A stretch of 64,000 nt of DNA from Thalassospira sp. MCCC 1A01428. GTDB taxonomy: Bacteria > Pseudomonadota > Alphaproteobacteria > Rhodospirillales > Thalassospiraceae. Where the stretch lies: assembly GCF_002115825.1 (NCBI RefSeq), contig NZ_JFJZ01000017.1, forward strand, positions 1 to 64,000. The letters run 5' to 3'. Positions 8,782-18,972 of the stretch are shown in pieces; position 1 is the first letter of the stretch; every line of letters starts with the position of its first letter. The notes under the pieces are model-generated. The model was not told the DNA's origin. It saw nothing but the letters and a program-made list of their open reading frames with translations, and ran no database searches. Position numbers and translations under genes: made by a program.

Positions 8782-10302
8782 ATGTTTTCGCCCAAATGGA
8801 TTCCTGCCACCACGGCCGGTGTCGCCATTTTATCTTATTCGCAACTGGCCCATGCGCAGGAAAGCGGCATGGACCAGGCCATTAACGAAGCAATCGCCCC
8901 GATTTCGAATGTAATCGCCGGGGCGATTTTTTATTCTGTCTCCATTGGCGACACAGAGTTCCCCCTTATTGTTGGCTGGCTGGTTATTGCCGCCACAGTT
9001 TTCACCCTTTATTTTGGTTTTGTGCAATTTCGCATGTTTGGTCATGCCATTTCGCTGGTCAAAGGTGATTACTCCGACCCTAACGATGCTGGCGAGGTGT
9101 CGCACTTTCAGGCATTGGCCACTGCCCTTTCAGGTACTGTCGGTCTTGGCAATATTGCCGGAGTGGCTGTTGCCATTTCCATTGGCGGGCCGGGTGCCAC
9201 ATTCTGGATGATTTTGGCTGGCCTTCTTGGCATGGCATCAAAATTCACCGAATGCACCCTGGGCGTTAAATTTCGCAACGAATATCCTGATGGCCGTGTG
9301 TCGGGCGGACCAATGTATTATTTATCCAAAGGCCTGACGGAACAGGGAAAACCCGGTCTGGGCCGAACCCTTGCCATTGTATTTTCCATTTGCTGTATCG
9401 GCGGCGCTGTGGGCGGCGGCAATATGTTTCAGTCCAATCAGGCTTTTCAGCAAATTGTAAATGTAACTGGCGGTGAACAAAGTTTCATAGCCGATAGCGG
9501 CTGGCTGTTCGGGCTGGTGATGGCCATCATTGTCGGCATGGTCATCATTGGCGGCATTCGGTCCATTGCCAAGGTTACCGAAAAAATCGTGCCCTTCATG
9601 GCGGTCATTTATCTGCTGGCAGGGTTGGTCATCATCGGAATGAATATCGAACATGTCGGCGATGCCTTTTATCGTATTTTTGATGGCGCCTTCACAGGGG
9701 CGGGTGTTGCCGGTGGTATTGTCGGTGCGCTGATCCAGGGGTTCAAACGTGCCGCCTTTTCCAACGAAGCCGGGATTGGTTCAGCCGCAATCGCCCACTC
9801 TGCCGTGCGCACCAAAGAACCCATTACCGAAGGTTATGTTGCCCTGCTTGAACCCTTTATTGATACCGTGGTGATTTGCACCATGACGGCGTTGGTCATC
9901 ACCATATCCGGCCAGTTGCAAACCGACCTGACCGGGGTTGAACTCACATCTGCGGCCTATGCAACCGCCTTTACATGGTTCCCGATCGTGCTGGCCCTTG
10001 CTGTCGTCCTTTTTGCCTTTTCCACCATGTTGTCCTGGTCCTATTACGGGTTAAAGGCCTGGACCTATCTGTTTGGCGAAGGCAAAGGCAAGGAAATAAC
10101 CTTTAAGGCGTTTTTCTGCCTGTTCGTCATTCTTGGGGCCAGCATGAATTTGGACCCGGTAATTGATTTTTCCGACGCCATGATCTTTGCCATGGCCCTG
10201 CCCAATGTCATTGGCCTTTATTTTCTAATGCCAATCGTCAAACGCGAGGCTGTTCAATACTGGCAAAAAATTGACCGGGGCGAGATCAAAAAGATCAAAT
10301 AA
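8782..10302 (+). CDS. Sodium/alanine symporter, AGCS family
   Basis: This 506-residue inner-membrane protein has the features of the AGCS (alanine or glycine:cation symporter) family. These include the [20 protein letters not shown] segment, [15 protein letters not shown], a GGPMYYL segment, [15 protein letters not shown] and about ten hydrophobic helices. It should import alanine, glycine or related small amino acids with sodium. The N-terminus has an extra hydrophobic stretch ending HAQE that looks like a signal sequence, seen in some long family members. A strong hairpin follows the stop. Confidence 0.93.
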   Translation: MFSPKWIPATTAGVAILSYSQLAHAQESGMDQAINEAIAPISNVIAGAIFYSVSIGDTEFPLIVGWLVIAATVFTLYFGFVQFRMFGHAISLVKGDYSDPNDAGEVSHFQALATALSGTVGLGNIAGVAVAISIGGPGATFWMILAGLLGMASKFTECTLGVKFRNEYPDGRVSGGPMYYLSKGLTEQGKPGLGRTLAIVFSICCIGGAVGGGNMFQSNQAFQQIVNVTGGEQSFIADSGWLFGLVMAIIVGMVIIGGIRSIAKVTEKIVPFMAVIYLLAGLVIIGMNIEHVGDAFYRIFDGAFTGAGVAGGIVGALIQGFKRAAFSNEAGIGSAAIAHSAVRTKEPITEGYVALLEPFIDTVVICTMTALVITISGQLQTDLTGVELTSAAYATAFTWFPIVLALAVVLFAFSTMLSWSYYGLKAWTYLFGEGKGKEITFKAFFCLFVILGASMNLDPVIDFSDAMIFAMALPNVIGLYFLMPIVKREAVQYWQKIDRGEIKKIK

Positions 10303-10329
10303 CATCGTATGTGACGATACATTCAAACA

Positions 10330-10360
10330 CATTGCGGCAGTCATCCTGGCTGCCGCAATG
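10330..10360. terminator. Bidirectional terminator hairpin
   Basis: CATTGCGGCAG (10330-10340) and CTGCCGCAATG (10350-10360) form a perfect 11-bp stem with a 9-base loop between the convergent symporter and M42 peptidase genes. Confidence 0.8.
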
Positions 10361-10379
10361 TTCTTGACTAACCCGTTTA

Positions 10380-11441
10380 TCAGGAAACGACAGGCGGGCT
10401 TTGCACATAGGCCAGCAACAACCGCGCCACGGCAACAAAACTGTCCATATGGGCGCGTTCATGCCCGTGCGAGGCATCCAGCCCGAAACAAATCAATGAC
10501 GCCCGGGTGTCGTATCCGGCCTCAAGGGCAGAGGCGACGTCGCTGCGATAAAACTTGAACACATCGCGCGAATGGTCAATGTCGTTTGCCCGGCACAAAT
10601 CCATAAGATGGTGGTTCAAACGCCGGTCAAACGGGCCGGACATGTCCATCATCGCAATGGTGACGCCATATTCGCTGGTGTTCTGGCCCGGTGCAAAGGT
10701 GCCATTATCCACCGCGACCAGTTCACCGACGTCCTGATCAAGCACATGCGCCCCGCCCAGCCCCACTTCTTCGGCGATGGTGAAAATAACATGGCAATTC
10801 ACCGGCAGTTCCAGCCGGTTTTCCATAACCGCCTTCATCATGGCCAACACCGATGCCACCCCGGCCTTGTCATCAAGGTGGCGTGACACCACAAATCCGC
10901 TGTCGGTAAATTCGGCATTGGTATCAACCGCGATCAAATCGCCGATATTGACCCCGGCTGCCACCACATCGGCCTTGTTTGCAACCCGCGCGTCAAGGCG
11001 CACTTCCAACTGTGCCCAATCAACAGGTTGGCTATCAACCTCGGCATTATAGGTATGTCCCGATGCCTTTTTGGGCAAAATCGTCCCGCGCCAGCTTTTG
11101 CCGTCATCCCCATGCACGGTCACCCGGGCACCTTCGGCAAAACGCGACGACCAGTGACCAACGGCAACCACCGCCAAACGGCCATTATCCTTAATTTCCC
11201 TGACCATCGCGCCTAGCGTATCAACATGAACAGCCACGGCACGATCAGGGACCTGGCGCTTACCGGGTAATTCTGCCACGATGGCACCGCGCCGGGTTAA
11301 ATCAAACGTCACGCCAAAGTTTTTCAATTCGTTGCAAACAAGCGCAACGATGTCGTCGGTCATCCCCGTCGGGCTATGAATTTGCAGCATCCGACCCAGA
11401 ATGGCAGCCAGATAGTCACGGTCAATATGCGGGGCGGACAT
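10380..11441 (-). CDS. M42 family metallopeptidase
   Basis: The 353-residue protein matches the M42 glutamyl-aminopeptidase/cellulase-M family. Metal and catalytic segments visible are AVHVDTLGAMV (His72, Asp74), SRHLDDKAGVAS, FTIAEEVGLGG and GLDASHGHERAH. It resembles the branch annotated with the osmoprotectant NAGGN system, but no NAGGN synthesis gene is nearby. It is the last gene of the dipeptide ABC transporter/GntR run, 45 bases after the regulator. Hydrolysing imported peptides or acylated amino acids in the cytoplasm is therefore a reasonable inference. The exact substrate is unknown. Confidence 0.85.
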   Translation of the reverse strand: MSAPHIDRDYLAAILGRMLQIHSPTGMTDDIVALVCNELKNFGVTFDLTRRGAIVAELPGKRQVPDRAVAVHVDTLGAMVREIKDNGRLAVVAVGHWSSRFAEGARVTVHGDDGKSWRGTILPKKASGHTYNAEVDSQPVDWAQLEVRLDARVANKADVVAAGVNIGDLIAVDTNAEFTDSGFVVSRHLDDKAGVASVLAMMKAVMENRLELPVNCHVIFTIAEEVGLGGAHVLDQDVGELVAVDNGTFAPGQNTSEYGVTIAMMDMSGPFDRRLNHHLMDLCRANDIDHSRDVFKFYRSDVASALEAGYDTRASLICFGLDASHGHERAHMDSFVAVARLLLAYVQSPPVVS

Positions 11442-11486
11442 GAAAACTCCTGTCAGTCATCGGGCCGAATTACATCTACGGGCAAA

Positions 11487-12353
11487 TCAGTGTTTGGTGA
11501 TAATCGAGGAAAGCGCCTGCAATTCAGGACTTAACGGCTGATCGGGCGGCACGTCATTGCTGCCCACCCGAAGAAAGCGGCGTTCAACCACGGCTTCCTG
11601 TTCTTCCATCAGGCGTTGGGCGGCGCACATATGCTGATAGGTGACAGCACGAACGGTTTCGCCATCGCCATTTTGCAATGCTTCAATCAAACGCAACTGA
11701 TAACTGCGGCCAACCTCGCGCAATTCGGTATTGGGCTGATCATAGATCTTTTTGCAAACCGTCAGGTTCATCAAAAGATCAATCATAAACCGGCACACAA
11801 AGGCCAGCAGCGGATTGGGGCAAATCTCAACCAGAACCAGATGAAATTCCAGTTCCTTGATCCGCTGGCGATGGGCTTCTTCGATGGTGGCTGGCTGGCG
11901 AGCGTACCATGTCATTTTTTCTTCCAGACGCACAAAATCGGCTTCGTCCATCCGGCCAATGCAGGCGGCAACCATTTCAGGTTCCAGCAAAATGCGTAAT
12001 TCATAAATATCGCGGATCGATAAATCCTTGAAAAAGAAGTAATTGCCCAGCAATTCCACAGCGCGTTGTTCGGGCACGCTGTCAATAAACGCCCCACCCC
12101 CCGGCCCGGTCCGGGTGGCAATCAGGCCCTGCGTTTCGAGTGATTTTAATGCCTCGCGCACGGTGCCTTTCGATGCGCCGAGCAGCGAAATCAGCTCTGC
12201 CTCCTGCGGCAGGCGTGATCCCGGTCGCAAGCGTTTCTGGGCAATATAATCCTTTATCGCCTCGCTAATCGCTTCGGGGCGTTTGCGGTCCCGCTTGCGC
12301 GTTTTATCCAGCGCATCCTGCCGGGATTTGGGAAATGTCGGTCGGTCGGTCAT
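11487..12353 (-). CDS. GntR-family transcriptional regulator, FadR/FCD type
   Basis: Residues about 25-95 form a GntR winged helix-turn-helix (GSRLPQEAELISLLGASKGTVREALKSLETQGLI), followed by an all-helical FCD ligand-binding domain. FCD regulators usually repress and respond to small carboxylates or amino-acid-like ligands. The gene lies between the ABC transporter ATPase and the M42 peptidase on the same strand, so it probably controls this operon and perhaps the divergent DUF1028-amidohydrolase pair. The AT-rich palindrome at 18150-18194 is the obvious candidate operator. The N-terminal 25 residues are unusually basic. Confidence 0.9.
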   Translation of the reverse strand: MTDRPTFPKSRQDALDKTRKRDRKRPEAISEAIKDYIAQKRLRPGSRLPQEAELISLLGASKGTVREALKSLETQGLIATRTGPGGGAFIDSVPEQRAVELLGNYFFFKDLSIRDIYELRILLEPEMVAACIGRMDEADFVRLEEKMTWYARQPATIEEAHRQRIKELEFHLVLVEICPNPLLAFVCRFMIDLLMNLTVCKKIYDQPNTELREVGRSYQLRLIEALQNGDGETVRAVTYQHMCAAQRLMEEQEAVVERRFLRVGSNDVPPDQPLSPELQALSSIITKH

Positions 12354-12428
12354 TCACGCTCCATATGCCGCTAGTGCGACCTGTATGCTGTCCCATTCAG
12401 GCAAATCAATTTTGCGGGTCGGTCTGTC

Positions 12429-13406
12429 TTATGTCATCGCGCCAAGCGGGTGAAAACAGGCCGCGGCATGATTATCCATTCCAAAATCGGCTTCGGGTAC
12501 TTTTTTTCGGCAATCATTCTGCGCATATGGACACCGCGGCGCAAACGCACAGCCCGGCGGTGGCGCCATCGGGTCGGGCAATTCGGCATTGGCATCCTCG
12601 ACTTGCAATCCTCGTTTGCCTGGTACGGGCGCACTATCAAGTAGCAACCGGGTATAGGGATGGCGCGGTGCCACAAACAGGGCCTGTCCGGCTGCCTGTT
12701 CAACAACACGGCCAAAATACATCACAGCCACACGGTCACTTACCGCCTCGACCACCGATAAATCATGACTGATGAAAATATAGGTTAAACCAAACCGTTT
12801 TTTCAGGTCATCTAACAAGTTTAAAACCTGCGCCTGCACCGACACATCAAGGGCCGATACCGGTTCATCAAGCACGATAATTTCCGGCTCTGCTGCCAGG
12901 GCCCGCGCAATGCCGACACGTTGGGCCTGCCCGCCTGAAAATTCATGTGGATAGCGATCCAGAAATTCGGGACGCAAATTAACGCAATCCATCAATTCTT
13001 CCAGCCGATCGGTCAAGGCCTGACCCGAAAGATTGCGCAAATAGCACAGCGGTGCCGACAATGTTTCGCGGATCAGCTTACGCGGGTTAAGCGAACTGAT
13101 CGGATCCTGAAACACATATTGAATACGCCGCGATAGCGCATGACGATCACGTGACAGCAAATCATTTAACGGTTCACCCGATACAGTCACATCGCCCGCA
13201 CTGGGCCGGTCCAACCCCACCAGCATCCGCGCCAATGTTGATTTCCCACAACCGGATTCCCCGACAACGCCAAGGGTTTCGCCCTTACGCACCGCAATAT
13301 CCACCCCGCGCACGGCATAAACAGATGGTTTTTTGCCCATAAAAAGAGTGCGTCCACCGCCAAAAACACGCACCAGATCACGGGTTTGAAGAACAATATC
13401 AGGCAT
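12429..13406 (-). CDS. Dipeptide/oligopeptide ABC transporter ATP-binding protein (DppF-like)
   Basis: The 325-residue ATPase has Walker A GESGCGKSTL, signature FSGGQAQRVGIARAL, Walker B IIVLDEPVSALD and the C-terminal oligopeptide-transporter extension with a Cys-rich CAFAPRCPYAQNDC motif. It energises the peptide importer encoded just upstream and overlaps the preceding fusion gene by 8 bases, implying translational coupling. Together with the ATPase half of the fusion protein it would make the nucleotide-binding heterodimer. Confidence 0.93.
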   Translation of the reverse strand: MPDIVLQTRDLVRVFGGGRTLFMGKKPSVYAVRGVDIAVRKGETLGVVGESGCGKSTLARMLVGLDRPSAGDVTVSGEPLNDLLSRDRHALSRRIQYVFQDPISSLNPRKLIRETLSAPLCYLRNLSGQALTDRLEELMDCVNLRPEFLDRYPHEFSGGQAQRVGIARALAAEPEIIVLDEPVSALDVSVQAQVLNLLDDLKKRFGLTYIFISHDLSVVEAVSDRVAVMYFGRVVEQAAGQALFVAPRHPYTRLLLDSAPVPGKRGLQVEDANAELPDPMAPPPGCAFAPRCPYAQNDCRKKVPEADFGMDNHAAACFHPLGAMT

Positions 13407-15366
13407 CTTCGCCTCCCATCGGTTTCAAACAGCGCACGGCATGCCCCGCCCCTAAATCATCAAGGGCGACGGCCCCTGCCCGGCAGGTATCATCCGCGCG
13501 GTCGCAGCGCTCGGCAAAGGCACATCCTGCGGGTAAATTGTTCACCGCCGGGGGCAAACCGGGAATGGCCGCCACGTCACGTTTGGCTTCGCCCAACCGG
13601 GGCACACAATCGATCAGGCGTTTGGTATAGGGATGGGCGGGTTGTTGCAAAACCTGTTGAGTGGTGCCCATTTCCACAATCTGGCCCGCATACATCACGG
13701 CAACCCGGTCGCAAATTTCCGATACCACACCAAAATCATGGGTAATAAACAACACCGATGTACCGTGTTCTGTGCGCAGATTGTTCATCAATTTCAAAAT
13801 CTGCGCCTGTACCGTCACATCAAGCGCGGTTGTGGGTTCGTCGGCAATAATCAGTTCGGGTTCGTTGGCCAGCGCCATGGCAATGCCCACCCGTTGGCGC
13901 ATCCCGCCCGAAAGTTGATGCGGATAGCTATCTGCGCGTTGTTCGGGGTTGGGAATACGCACCATTCGCAACAGCGATACGGCCTTGGCCCAGGCATCTT
14001 TGTAACTGACCCGGTTATGGGCGCGGATCGCTTCAACCAATTGATCCCCCACCGAAAATAACGGGTGCAAGGTTGAAAGCGGGTCCTGAAACACATAGGC
14101 AGCACGGCCTCCGCGAATGGCGCGAATTTCGCTTTCGCGCATGTCAAACACATCGCGGCCCTCAAGCATAACCCGCCCGCCGACAATGGTGCCCGGTGGT
14201 GATGCCACAAGCCCCAGTAACGAAAGAGCCGTGACGGATTTACCCGACCCGGATTCCCCCACCAGCCCAACACATTCATTGCGGCCAACGCTAAAAGACA
14301 CACCGCCAACAGCCTTGTAAACATCGTCGCCCAGCACAAATTCCGTGCGTAAATCCTCGACCGACAAAATAGGATCACGGCCTGAATTTATGTTTGGGTT
14401 TGCATCGGTAACGTTCCCATTCGTCATGGTCTTGGAACGATCAATACGGGTAACAGGTGCCGGGCGGGCCAATGCACCCGATTTTAAACGCGGGTCAAGC
14501 ACATCGCGAATGCCATCGCCCAGTAAATTGATGCTCATAACCAATAAAAAGATCATACCGCCCGGAATGGCCGATAAATGCAGGGCTGTTGTAATCAGCT
14601 TGCGGCCCTCGCCCAGCATGGACCCAAGGTCGGCCTGTGGGGGTTGCGCGCCCAAGCCCAAAAAGCTTAGCCCCGCTGTTTCCAAAATCATCCAACCCAC
14701 CGTGGTCGACATGGTGATCACAATCACCGGCATCACATTTGGTAAAATCTCGCTTAGCAAAATGCGGATATGCCCCTTGCCCGACAAACGGGCCGCATCA
14801 ACAAATTCGCGGTGGGCGATCCCAACCGTAACCCCGCGAATATTGCGAGCAAAAAACGGAATATTGACGACGGCAATGGCATAAAGCGCATTCATCAATC
14901 CCGGTCCCAGGGCGGCGACAATTGCAAGAGCAAGCAGGATATAGGGAAATGCCATCACCATATCGATGCCGCGCATCAAAACATTATCAGTGCGTCCGCC
15001 GAAATAGCCCGAAATAATACCAATCGCTGAGCCAAACACCGCTGCAAACAACGATGCGGAAATGCCAACAGCCAGACTAACCCGCGTGCCCCATAACAGC
15101 CGCGATAATAAATCACGGCCCAAATGGTCGGTTCCCAGAAAATGCCCGTCTGTTAAGGGCCGCAAAAGACGGTTGGCCGGGTCGGTTGCGTCCGGGTCTG
15201 TCAAAGGCAGCCACGGTGTGATCAGGGCGACAATAATAACACCGGCCAAAATCACTGCGCCTAGCAGGGCCAGGTGATTGCGCGCCAGCAATTTAAATGC
15301 CGACGGCCGGGCCGACGATTTACGGGGTTTTGCCGCCATTTTTGCGGTTGCTGCCGGGTTGCTCAT
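13399..15366 (-). CDS. Fused DppC-type permease and DppD-type ATPase
   Basis: A single 655-residue frame joins a DppC-like inner-membrane permease (residues about 25-300, six helices, EAA-type loop around EFVDAARLSGKGHIRI) to a DppD-like ATPase (about 325-655). The ATPase half has Walker A GESGSGKSVTALS, signature LSGGMRQRVGIAMAL, Walker B LIIADEPTTALD and a C-terminal CAFAERC motif. Separate polypeptides are the classical arrangement; fusions of this kind occur in a minority of related transporters. The linker (about 300-325) is polar and reads through with no frameshift. The gene overlaps dppB by 4 bases and the second ATPase by 8. Confidence 0.93.
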   Translation of the reverse strand: MSNPAATAKMAAKPRKSSARPSAFKLLARNHLALLGAVILAGVIIVALITPWLPLTDPDATDPANRLLRPLTDGHFLGTDHLGRDLLSRLLWGTRVSLAVGISASLFAAVFGSAIGIISGYFGGRTDNVLMRGIDMVMAFPYILLALAIVAALGPGLMNALYAIAVVNIPFFARNIRGVTVGIAHREFVDAARLSGKGHIRILLSEILPNVMPVIVITMSTTVGWMILETAGLSFLGLGAQPPQADLGSMLGEGRKLITTALHLSAIPGGMIFLLVMSINLLGDGIRDVLDPRLKSGALARPAPVTRIDRSKTMTNGNVTDANPNINSGRDPILSVEDLRTEFVLGDDVYKAVGGVSFSVGRNECVGLVGESGSGKSVTALSLLGLVASPPGTIVGGRVMLEGRDVFDMRESEIRAIRGGRAAYVFQDPLSTLHPLFSVGDQLVEAIRAHNRVSYKDAWAKAVSLLRMVRIPNPEQRADSYPHQLSGGMRQRVGIAMALANEPELIIADEPTTALDVTVQAQILKLMNNLRTEHGTSVLFITHDFGVVSEICDRVAVMYAGQIVEMGTTQQVLQQPAHPYTKRLIDCVPRLGEAKRDVAAIPGLPPAVNNLPAGCAFAERCDRADDTCRAGAVALDDLGAGHAVRCLKPMGGEDA

Positions 15367-16310
15367 GCCTTGACCCTCGGATCGATAAGATGTTGCAACA
15401 CATCAGCAAACAGATTGAACAGCACATAACTTGCCGCCACAATCACAACGCCCCCTTGCACCAGCAAAATATCGCGGGTGGCAATGGCAGTTACCAGCAT
15501 CCGGCCAATACCGGGCCACTGAAACACGGTTTCAATATAAACCGCCCCGCCCAGCACAAAGCCCGCTTGCACCCCGATCACGGGAATGACATTCACCAGT
15601 GCCGCCTTAAAGGCATGGCGATAAATCACCCGTCTTTCATCAAGGCCCTTGGCGCGTGCGGTGCGGATATAATCCTGTCGTAAAACTTCCAGCATGTTTG
15701 ATCGGGTCAGCCGGGCTATCACCCCGGTTGCCACCACCGCCAACGTGATCGACGGCATCACCAGGTGGCGCAACAAATCGGGCAAGTCGCCCCCGCCGTA
15801 AATCGCATACATGCCACTAACCGGCAACCAGCGCAGATTGACCGCAAACAGCAACATCATCATCAGCCCCAACCAGAATGACGGCACGGAAATGCCGATC
15901 AGCACCACAAAAGTCAGGGTTTTATCGGCCCAGCCATATTGGCGCACAGCCGACACCACACCGGTTAGCAGGCCCAAAATCGTACACAACACCAACGATG
16001 TTCCCGCCAAAATCAACGTCGCACCAAACCGTTCCAGAATTTCATCTAAAACCGGGCGGTTAAGGCTGTAGGACCGGCCAAAATCACCGTGCAACATATG
16101 GGTCAGCCAGATCCAGTATTGGCTGATCAGTGATTTATCCAGACCCAGATCAGCGCGCAATTTGGCAACATTTTCCGGGGTGGCATAAGATCCCAAAATC
16201 GCCAGGGCCGGATCGCCGGGAATAAGCGACATGATTAAAAACACGATCACGGTCAGCCCGAAAAGCACCGGGACCATCAAAACCAGTCGGCGAAGGATAT
16301 AGACGTGCAT
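15363..16310 (-). CDS. Dipeptide ABC transporter permease (DppB-like)
   Basis: The 315-residue integral membrane protein starts MHVYILRRLVLMVPVLFGLTV, the typical DppB opening. It carries the family segments GDPALAILG, LGLDKSLISQYW and the EAA loop DYIRTARAKGLDERRVI. The frame stays open to 16385, but ATG at 16310 gives the family-standard N-terminus. It is the second gene of the importer operon, 126 bases after the binding-protein gene, with a hairpin in between. Confidence 0.92.
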   Translation of the reverse strand: MHVYILRRLVLMVPVLFGLTVIVFLIMSLIPGDPALAILGSYATPENVAKLRADLGLDKSLISQYWIWLTHMLHGDFGRSYSLNRPVLDEILERFGATLILAGTSLVLCTILGLLTGVVSAVRQYGWADKTLTFVVLIGISVPSFWLGLMMMLLFAVNLRWLPVSGMYAIYGGGDLPDLLRHLVMPSITLAVVATGVIARLTRSNMLEVLRQDYIRTARAKGLDERRVIYRHAFKAALVNVIPVIGVQAGFVLGGAVYIETVFQWPGIGRMLVTAIATRDILLVQGGVVIVAASYVLFNLFADVLQHLIDPRVKA

Positions 16311-16390
16311 GATTACGGCTCGTCGGTGTGAATGCGGGAAAAGATACCGGGTGCAAAAGACATGATATTTCACACCCGGCCACATGTCGG

Positions 16391-16409
16391 CATGGTCACA
16401 GGGACCATG
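16391..16409 (-). other. Intercistronic hairpin between binding-protein and permease genes
   Basis: CATGGTC (16391-16397) and GACCATG (16403-16409) form a 7-bp stem with a 5-base loop. It lies downstream of the solute-binding gene and upstream of dppB. Such stems often stabilise the abundant binding-protein mRNA segment; that role is inferred. Confidence 0.4.
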
Positions 16410-16436
16410 ACGTTACAATGTCATCGGCAAACGGCC

Positions 16437-18005
16437 TTAATCCTTGCTAACGTCTTTTAACAGCAAGAAGAATGACGGTTGCAGTTTAAAGCCCTTTACC
16501 GCCGAACTGCTCACAGCATTCTGTTTCCAATTGGCAATAAAGGCCCACGGGGCGTCATCATGAACAATCTGCTGCATCTCGCGATACAGCTTCGCGCGTT
16601 CATTCTGATCGGTCGAGGTGCGGGCCTTTTCCAGTAATTCATCCACCTTGGGATTGGAATAATAACCGGAATTAAAACCGCCCTTATCGGGCCAGGCATC
16701 GGTGCGCAGGGCCAGGTAAGGCAGGGTGTCGGGGTCGTTGGTCATCCAGGCCATTTCGGCCATGTCAGCCTTGCCTGCCAAACCCGGATTAACCTTGCCC
16801 AGAAAGGTATTCCATTCATAGGTTTCGATTTTAACTTTAAGACCGACCTTCGCCAGATCTGCCTGGATGGCAGCCCCCATCGGGATCGGATCAAGCATAC
16901 CTGAACCGCCTTCGGTGACATAAAAAGTCACTTCCTTGCCTGTGGCCCCGGCATCCCGGATCAACTGTTTGGCCTTTTCCACATCATAGGGATAAGGATC
17001 CAGGCTTTTGTCATAGGCCCAGGCAAAGGCAGGGGGTGTTGGCCCGGCTGCAACCTCGGCTGTGCCTTGCAACACATTGTCCACCAATGCCTTTTTATTA
17101 ATGGCATAGTTAACCGCCTGGCGAACACGCTTATCCTTGAACGGGCCTTCCTTCATATTCAAAATCAGGAACCAAAGGTGCGGCCCCGCCTGCTGATAAA
17201 CCTGAAAATTGTCGTCACCGGCAAGGTTGGTCAAACTGTCGGGCGGCACCTCAACCATCAAATCAATGCCACCGGCCATCAATTCAGCCACACGGGTATT
17301 GGCGTCGGTAATCGGTCGGAAAACAACAGCGTCAAGTTTTGGCGCACCATCCCAGTAATCGTCATTACGACTGACAACCACTTTGGCGTTGCTGTCCCAT
17401 TCTTCAAACTTGAACGGCCCGGTCCCCACCGGGTGACGGCCAAAATCCTTGCCGTATTTCTGAACCGCTGCGGGCGATACGATCAGCCCGGTTGGATAGG
17501 CCAGATTGGACAAAAACGGCGCATAAGGTTCTTTTAAGGTAAACTTCACCGTCAGATCGTCAAGCACGTCGATTTTATCAACGGTGCTAAAGAAAAACGC
17601 CAGCGGAAACGGGCCCGTGTCATGTTCCGGGTGCTTTTCATCCAGCATCCGGTCAAAATTGTATTTTACCGCCTCGGCATTAAACGGCGTACCGTCGTGA
17701 AACGTCACCCCGTCGCGCAGCTTGAAGGTATAAACCTTGCCATCGTCCGAAATGGTCCAGCTGGTGGCAAGGTCGGGCTCGACCTCAAGCGTGCCATCCT
17801 TATAGCGCACCAGACCATCATACATATTAACCAGAATACGAAAGTCGTTAACCGCCGTATCCGCTGCGGGGTCAAGCGATTTTGGTTCGGCAATTTGTCC
17901 GACCAGCAGAACGCCCGGTGGGGTCTGTGCCTCAGCCTGCCCGGCTGAGAATGCTGAAACTGTCAGGGCTGCTGCGATCAGCGCCCCCTTAAACAGGCTT
18001 TTCAT
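16437..18005 (-). CDS. Peptide ABC transporter substrate-binding protein, family 5 (DppA-like)
   Basis: The 522-residue protein has a Sec signal peptide (MKSLFKG, hydrophobic core, cleavage near QAEAQ) and the family 5 fold. Typical segments are AEPKSLDPAADTAVND, YTFKLRDGVTFHDGTPFNAEAVKYNFDR and VRQAVNYAINKKALV. It captures peptides or peptide-like solutes in the periplasm for the DppB-DppCD-DppF system. It is the first gene of the operon and lies across a 232-base control region from the DUF1028 gene. The specific ligand is unknown; the amidohydrolase and peptidase neighbours point to an N-acylated or carbamoylated amino compound or peptide. Confidence 0.93.
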   Translation of the reverse strand: MKSLFKGALIAAALTVSAFSAGQAEAQTPPGVLLVGQIAEPKSLDPAADTAVNDFRILVNMYDGLVRYKDGTLEVEPDLATSWTISDDGKVYTFKLRDGVTFHDGTPFNAEAVKYNFDRMLDEKHPEHDTGPFPLAFFFSTVDKIDVLDDLTVKFTLKEPYAPFLSNLAYPTGLIVSPAAVQKYGKDFGRHPVGTGPFKFEEWDSNAKVVVSRNDDYWDGAPKLDAVVFRPITDANTRVAELMAGGIDLMVEVPPDSLTNLAGDDNFQVYQQAGPHLWFLILNMKEGPFKDKRVRQAVNYAINKKALVDNVLQGTAEVAAGPTPPAFAWAYDKSLDPYPYDVEKAKQLIRDAGATGKEVTFYVTEGGSGMLDPIPMGAAIQADLAKVGLKVKIETYEWNTFLGKVNPGLAGKADMAEMAWMTNDPDTLPYLALRTDAWPDKGGFNSGYYSNPKVDELLEKARTSTDQNERAKLYREMQQIVHDDAPWAFIANWKQNAVSSSAVKGFKLQPSFFLLLKDVSKD

Positions 18006-18149
18006 TCAAGCCTCCCTGTTATTAAGCCTCTCGATCTCGCCCGGATCAGAATCCGAACCTTGCGGCAACGACCGCTTGTTATTGTGCTGAACGTTTCCCG
18101 AACCAAAAGCCGTTGCCCGTCCTTTTGGCCATCACGGTTGCAAACTCTA

Positions 18150-18194
18150 TTTATAATGATAAATTGGATTTCGGCAATTATTTATCATAATAAA
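18150..18194. promoter_or_regulatory. Long AT-rich inverted repeat in divergent promoter region
   Basis: A 15-base arm at 18150-18164 and its near-perfect complement at 18180-18194 (one mismatch) are separated by 15 bases. The arms share the core ATGATAAAT. The element sits 44 bases before the DUF1028 start and 145 bases before the transporter operon. A dimeric or tetrameric regulator, most simply the GntR protein of the operon, could control both directions from it. Confidence 0.55.
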
Positions 18195-18237
18195 TTTAAC
18201 CAACCCGCATTGCCGCCCCTCTGACCAGGCAGGAAAC

Positions 18238-18903
18238 ATGACCTACTCTCTTATCGCGAAAGACCCGAAAACCAACGCCCTTGGCCTGGTTACCGCCACC
18301 GGCAACCTTGCCGTAGGGGGCTTTGTTCCGCATCTGTGCCCCGGGGTGGGCGCCATTGCCACACAGGGGTTCTCTACCAACTACTGGTATGGTGTTAACG
18401 GATTAAAACAGCTGGAAAACGGCGAAAATGCCGATTCGGTGGTTAAAAACCTGACCGATGCCGACAAGGGCCGGGATTATCGGCAAATGTTGTTGCTTGA
18501 TGCAAAGGGTAACGGGGCCGCCTGGACGGGCCATGCCAACACCGCGCACCACGCCCATATCATCGCCCCCAACCTGGTCGCCGGGGGCAATATATTGGCG
18601 AATGATGAGGTTATTCCCACCATGAAATCGGGCTTTGAACAGGCACTGAAAAACGGCGTCCCGTTTTCGCGTGCCCTGCTGTGTGCGTTAAAGGCGGCGT
18701 TTGAGGCGGGTGGGGACAAACGTGGCACCAGTTCGGCTGTGATCAAGGTTGTTGCGCCAAATGCCCTGCCGCTGGATCTGCGCGTTGACGATCATCCCCA
18801 GCCGATTACCGAGCTGCACCGGCTTTACGACATGACACAACAAGACGATTATCAATCTTTCTTTGTGCGTCTGCCCACACCGGATCATCCGCACCAACAT
18901 TAA
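18238..18903 (+). CDS. DUF1028 family protein (Ntn-hydrolase-like fold)
   Basis: The 221-residue protein matches DUF1028 throughout: MTYSLIAKDPKTNALGLVTAT at the start, GVGAIATQGFSTNYWYG in the middle, and the GNGAAWTGHANTAHHAH and NLVAGGNILAN segments. The family is related to N-terminal-nucleophile hydrolases but its reaction is unproven. It often neighbours peptide transporters and amidohydrolases, as here, with an allantoate-amidohydrolase-like gene 69 bases downstream and a DppA-type operon divergent. A cytoplasmic role in processing an imported amide is inferred. Confidence 0.9.
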   Translation: MTYSLIAKDPKTNALGLVTATGNLAVGGFVPHLCPGVGAIATQGFSTNYWYGVNGLKQLENGENADSVVKNLTDADKGRDYRQMLLLDAKGNGAAWTGHANTAHHAHIIAPNLVAGGNILANDEVIPTMKSGFEQALKNGVPFSRALLCALKAAFEAGGDKRGTSSAVIKVVAPNALPLDLRVDDHPQPITELHRLYDMTQQDDYQSFFVRLPTPDHPHQH

Positions 18904-18972
18904 TTCTTATCAACACTGTGCCACCAGAACATAACCCGCCATAATCGCCGCATCACATATCGGAGGCCCCCC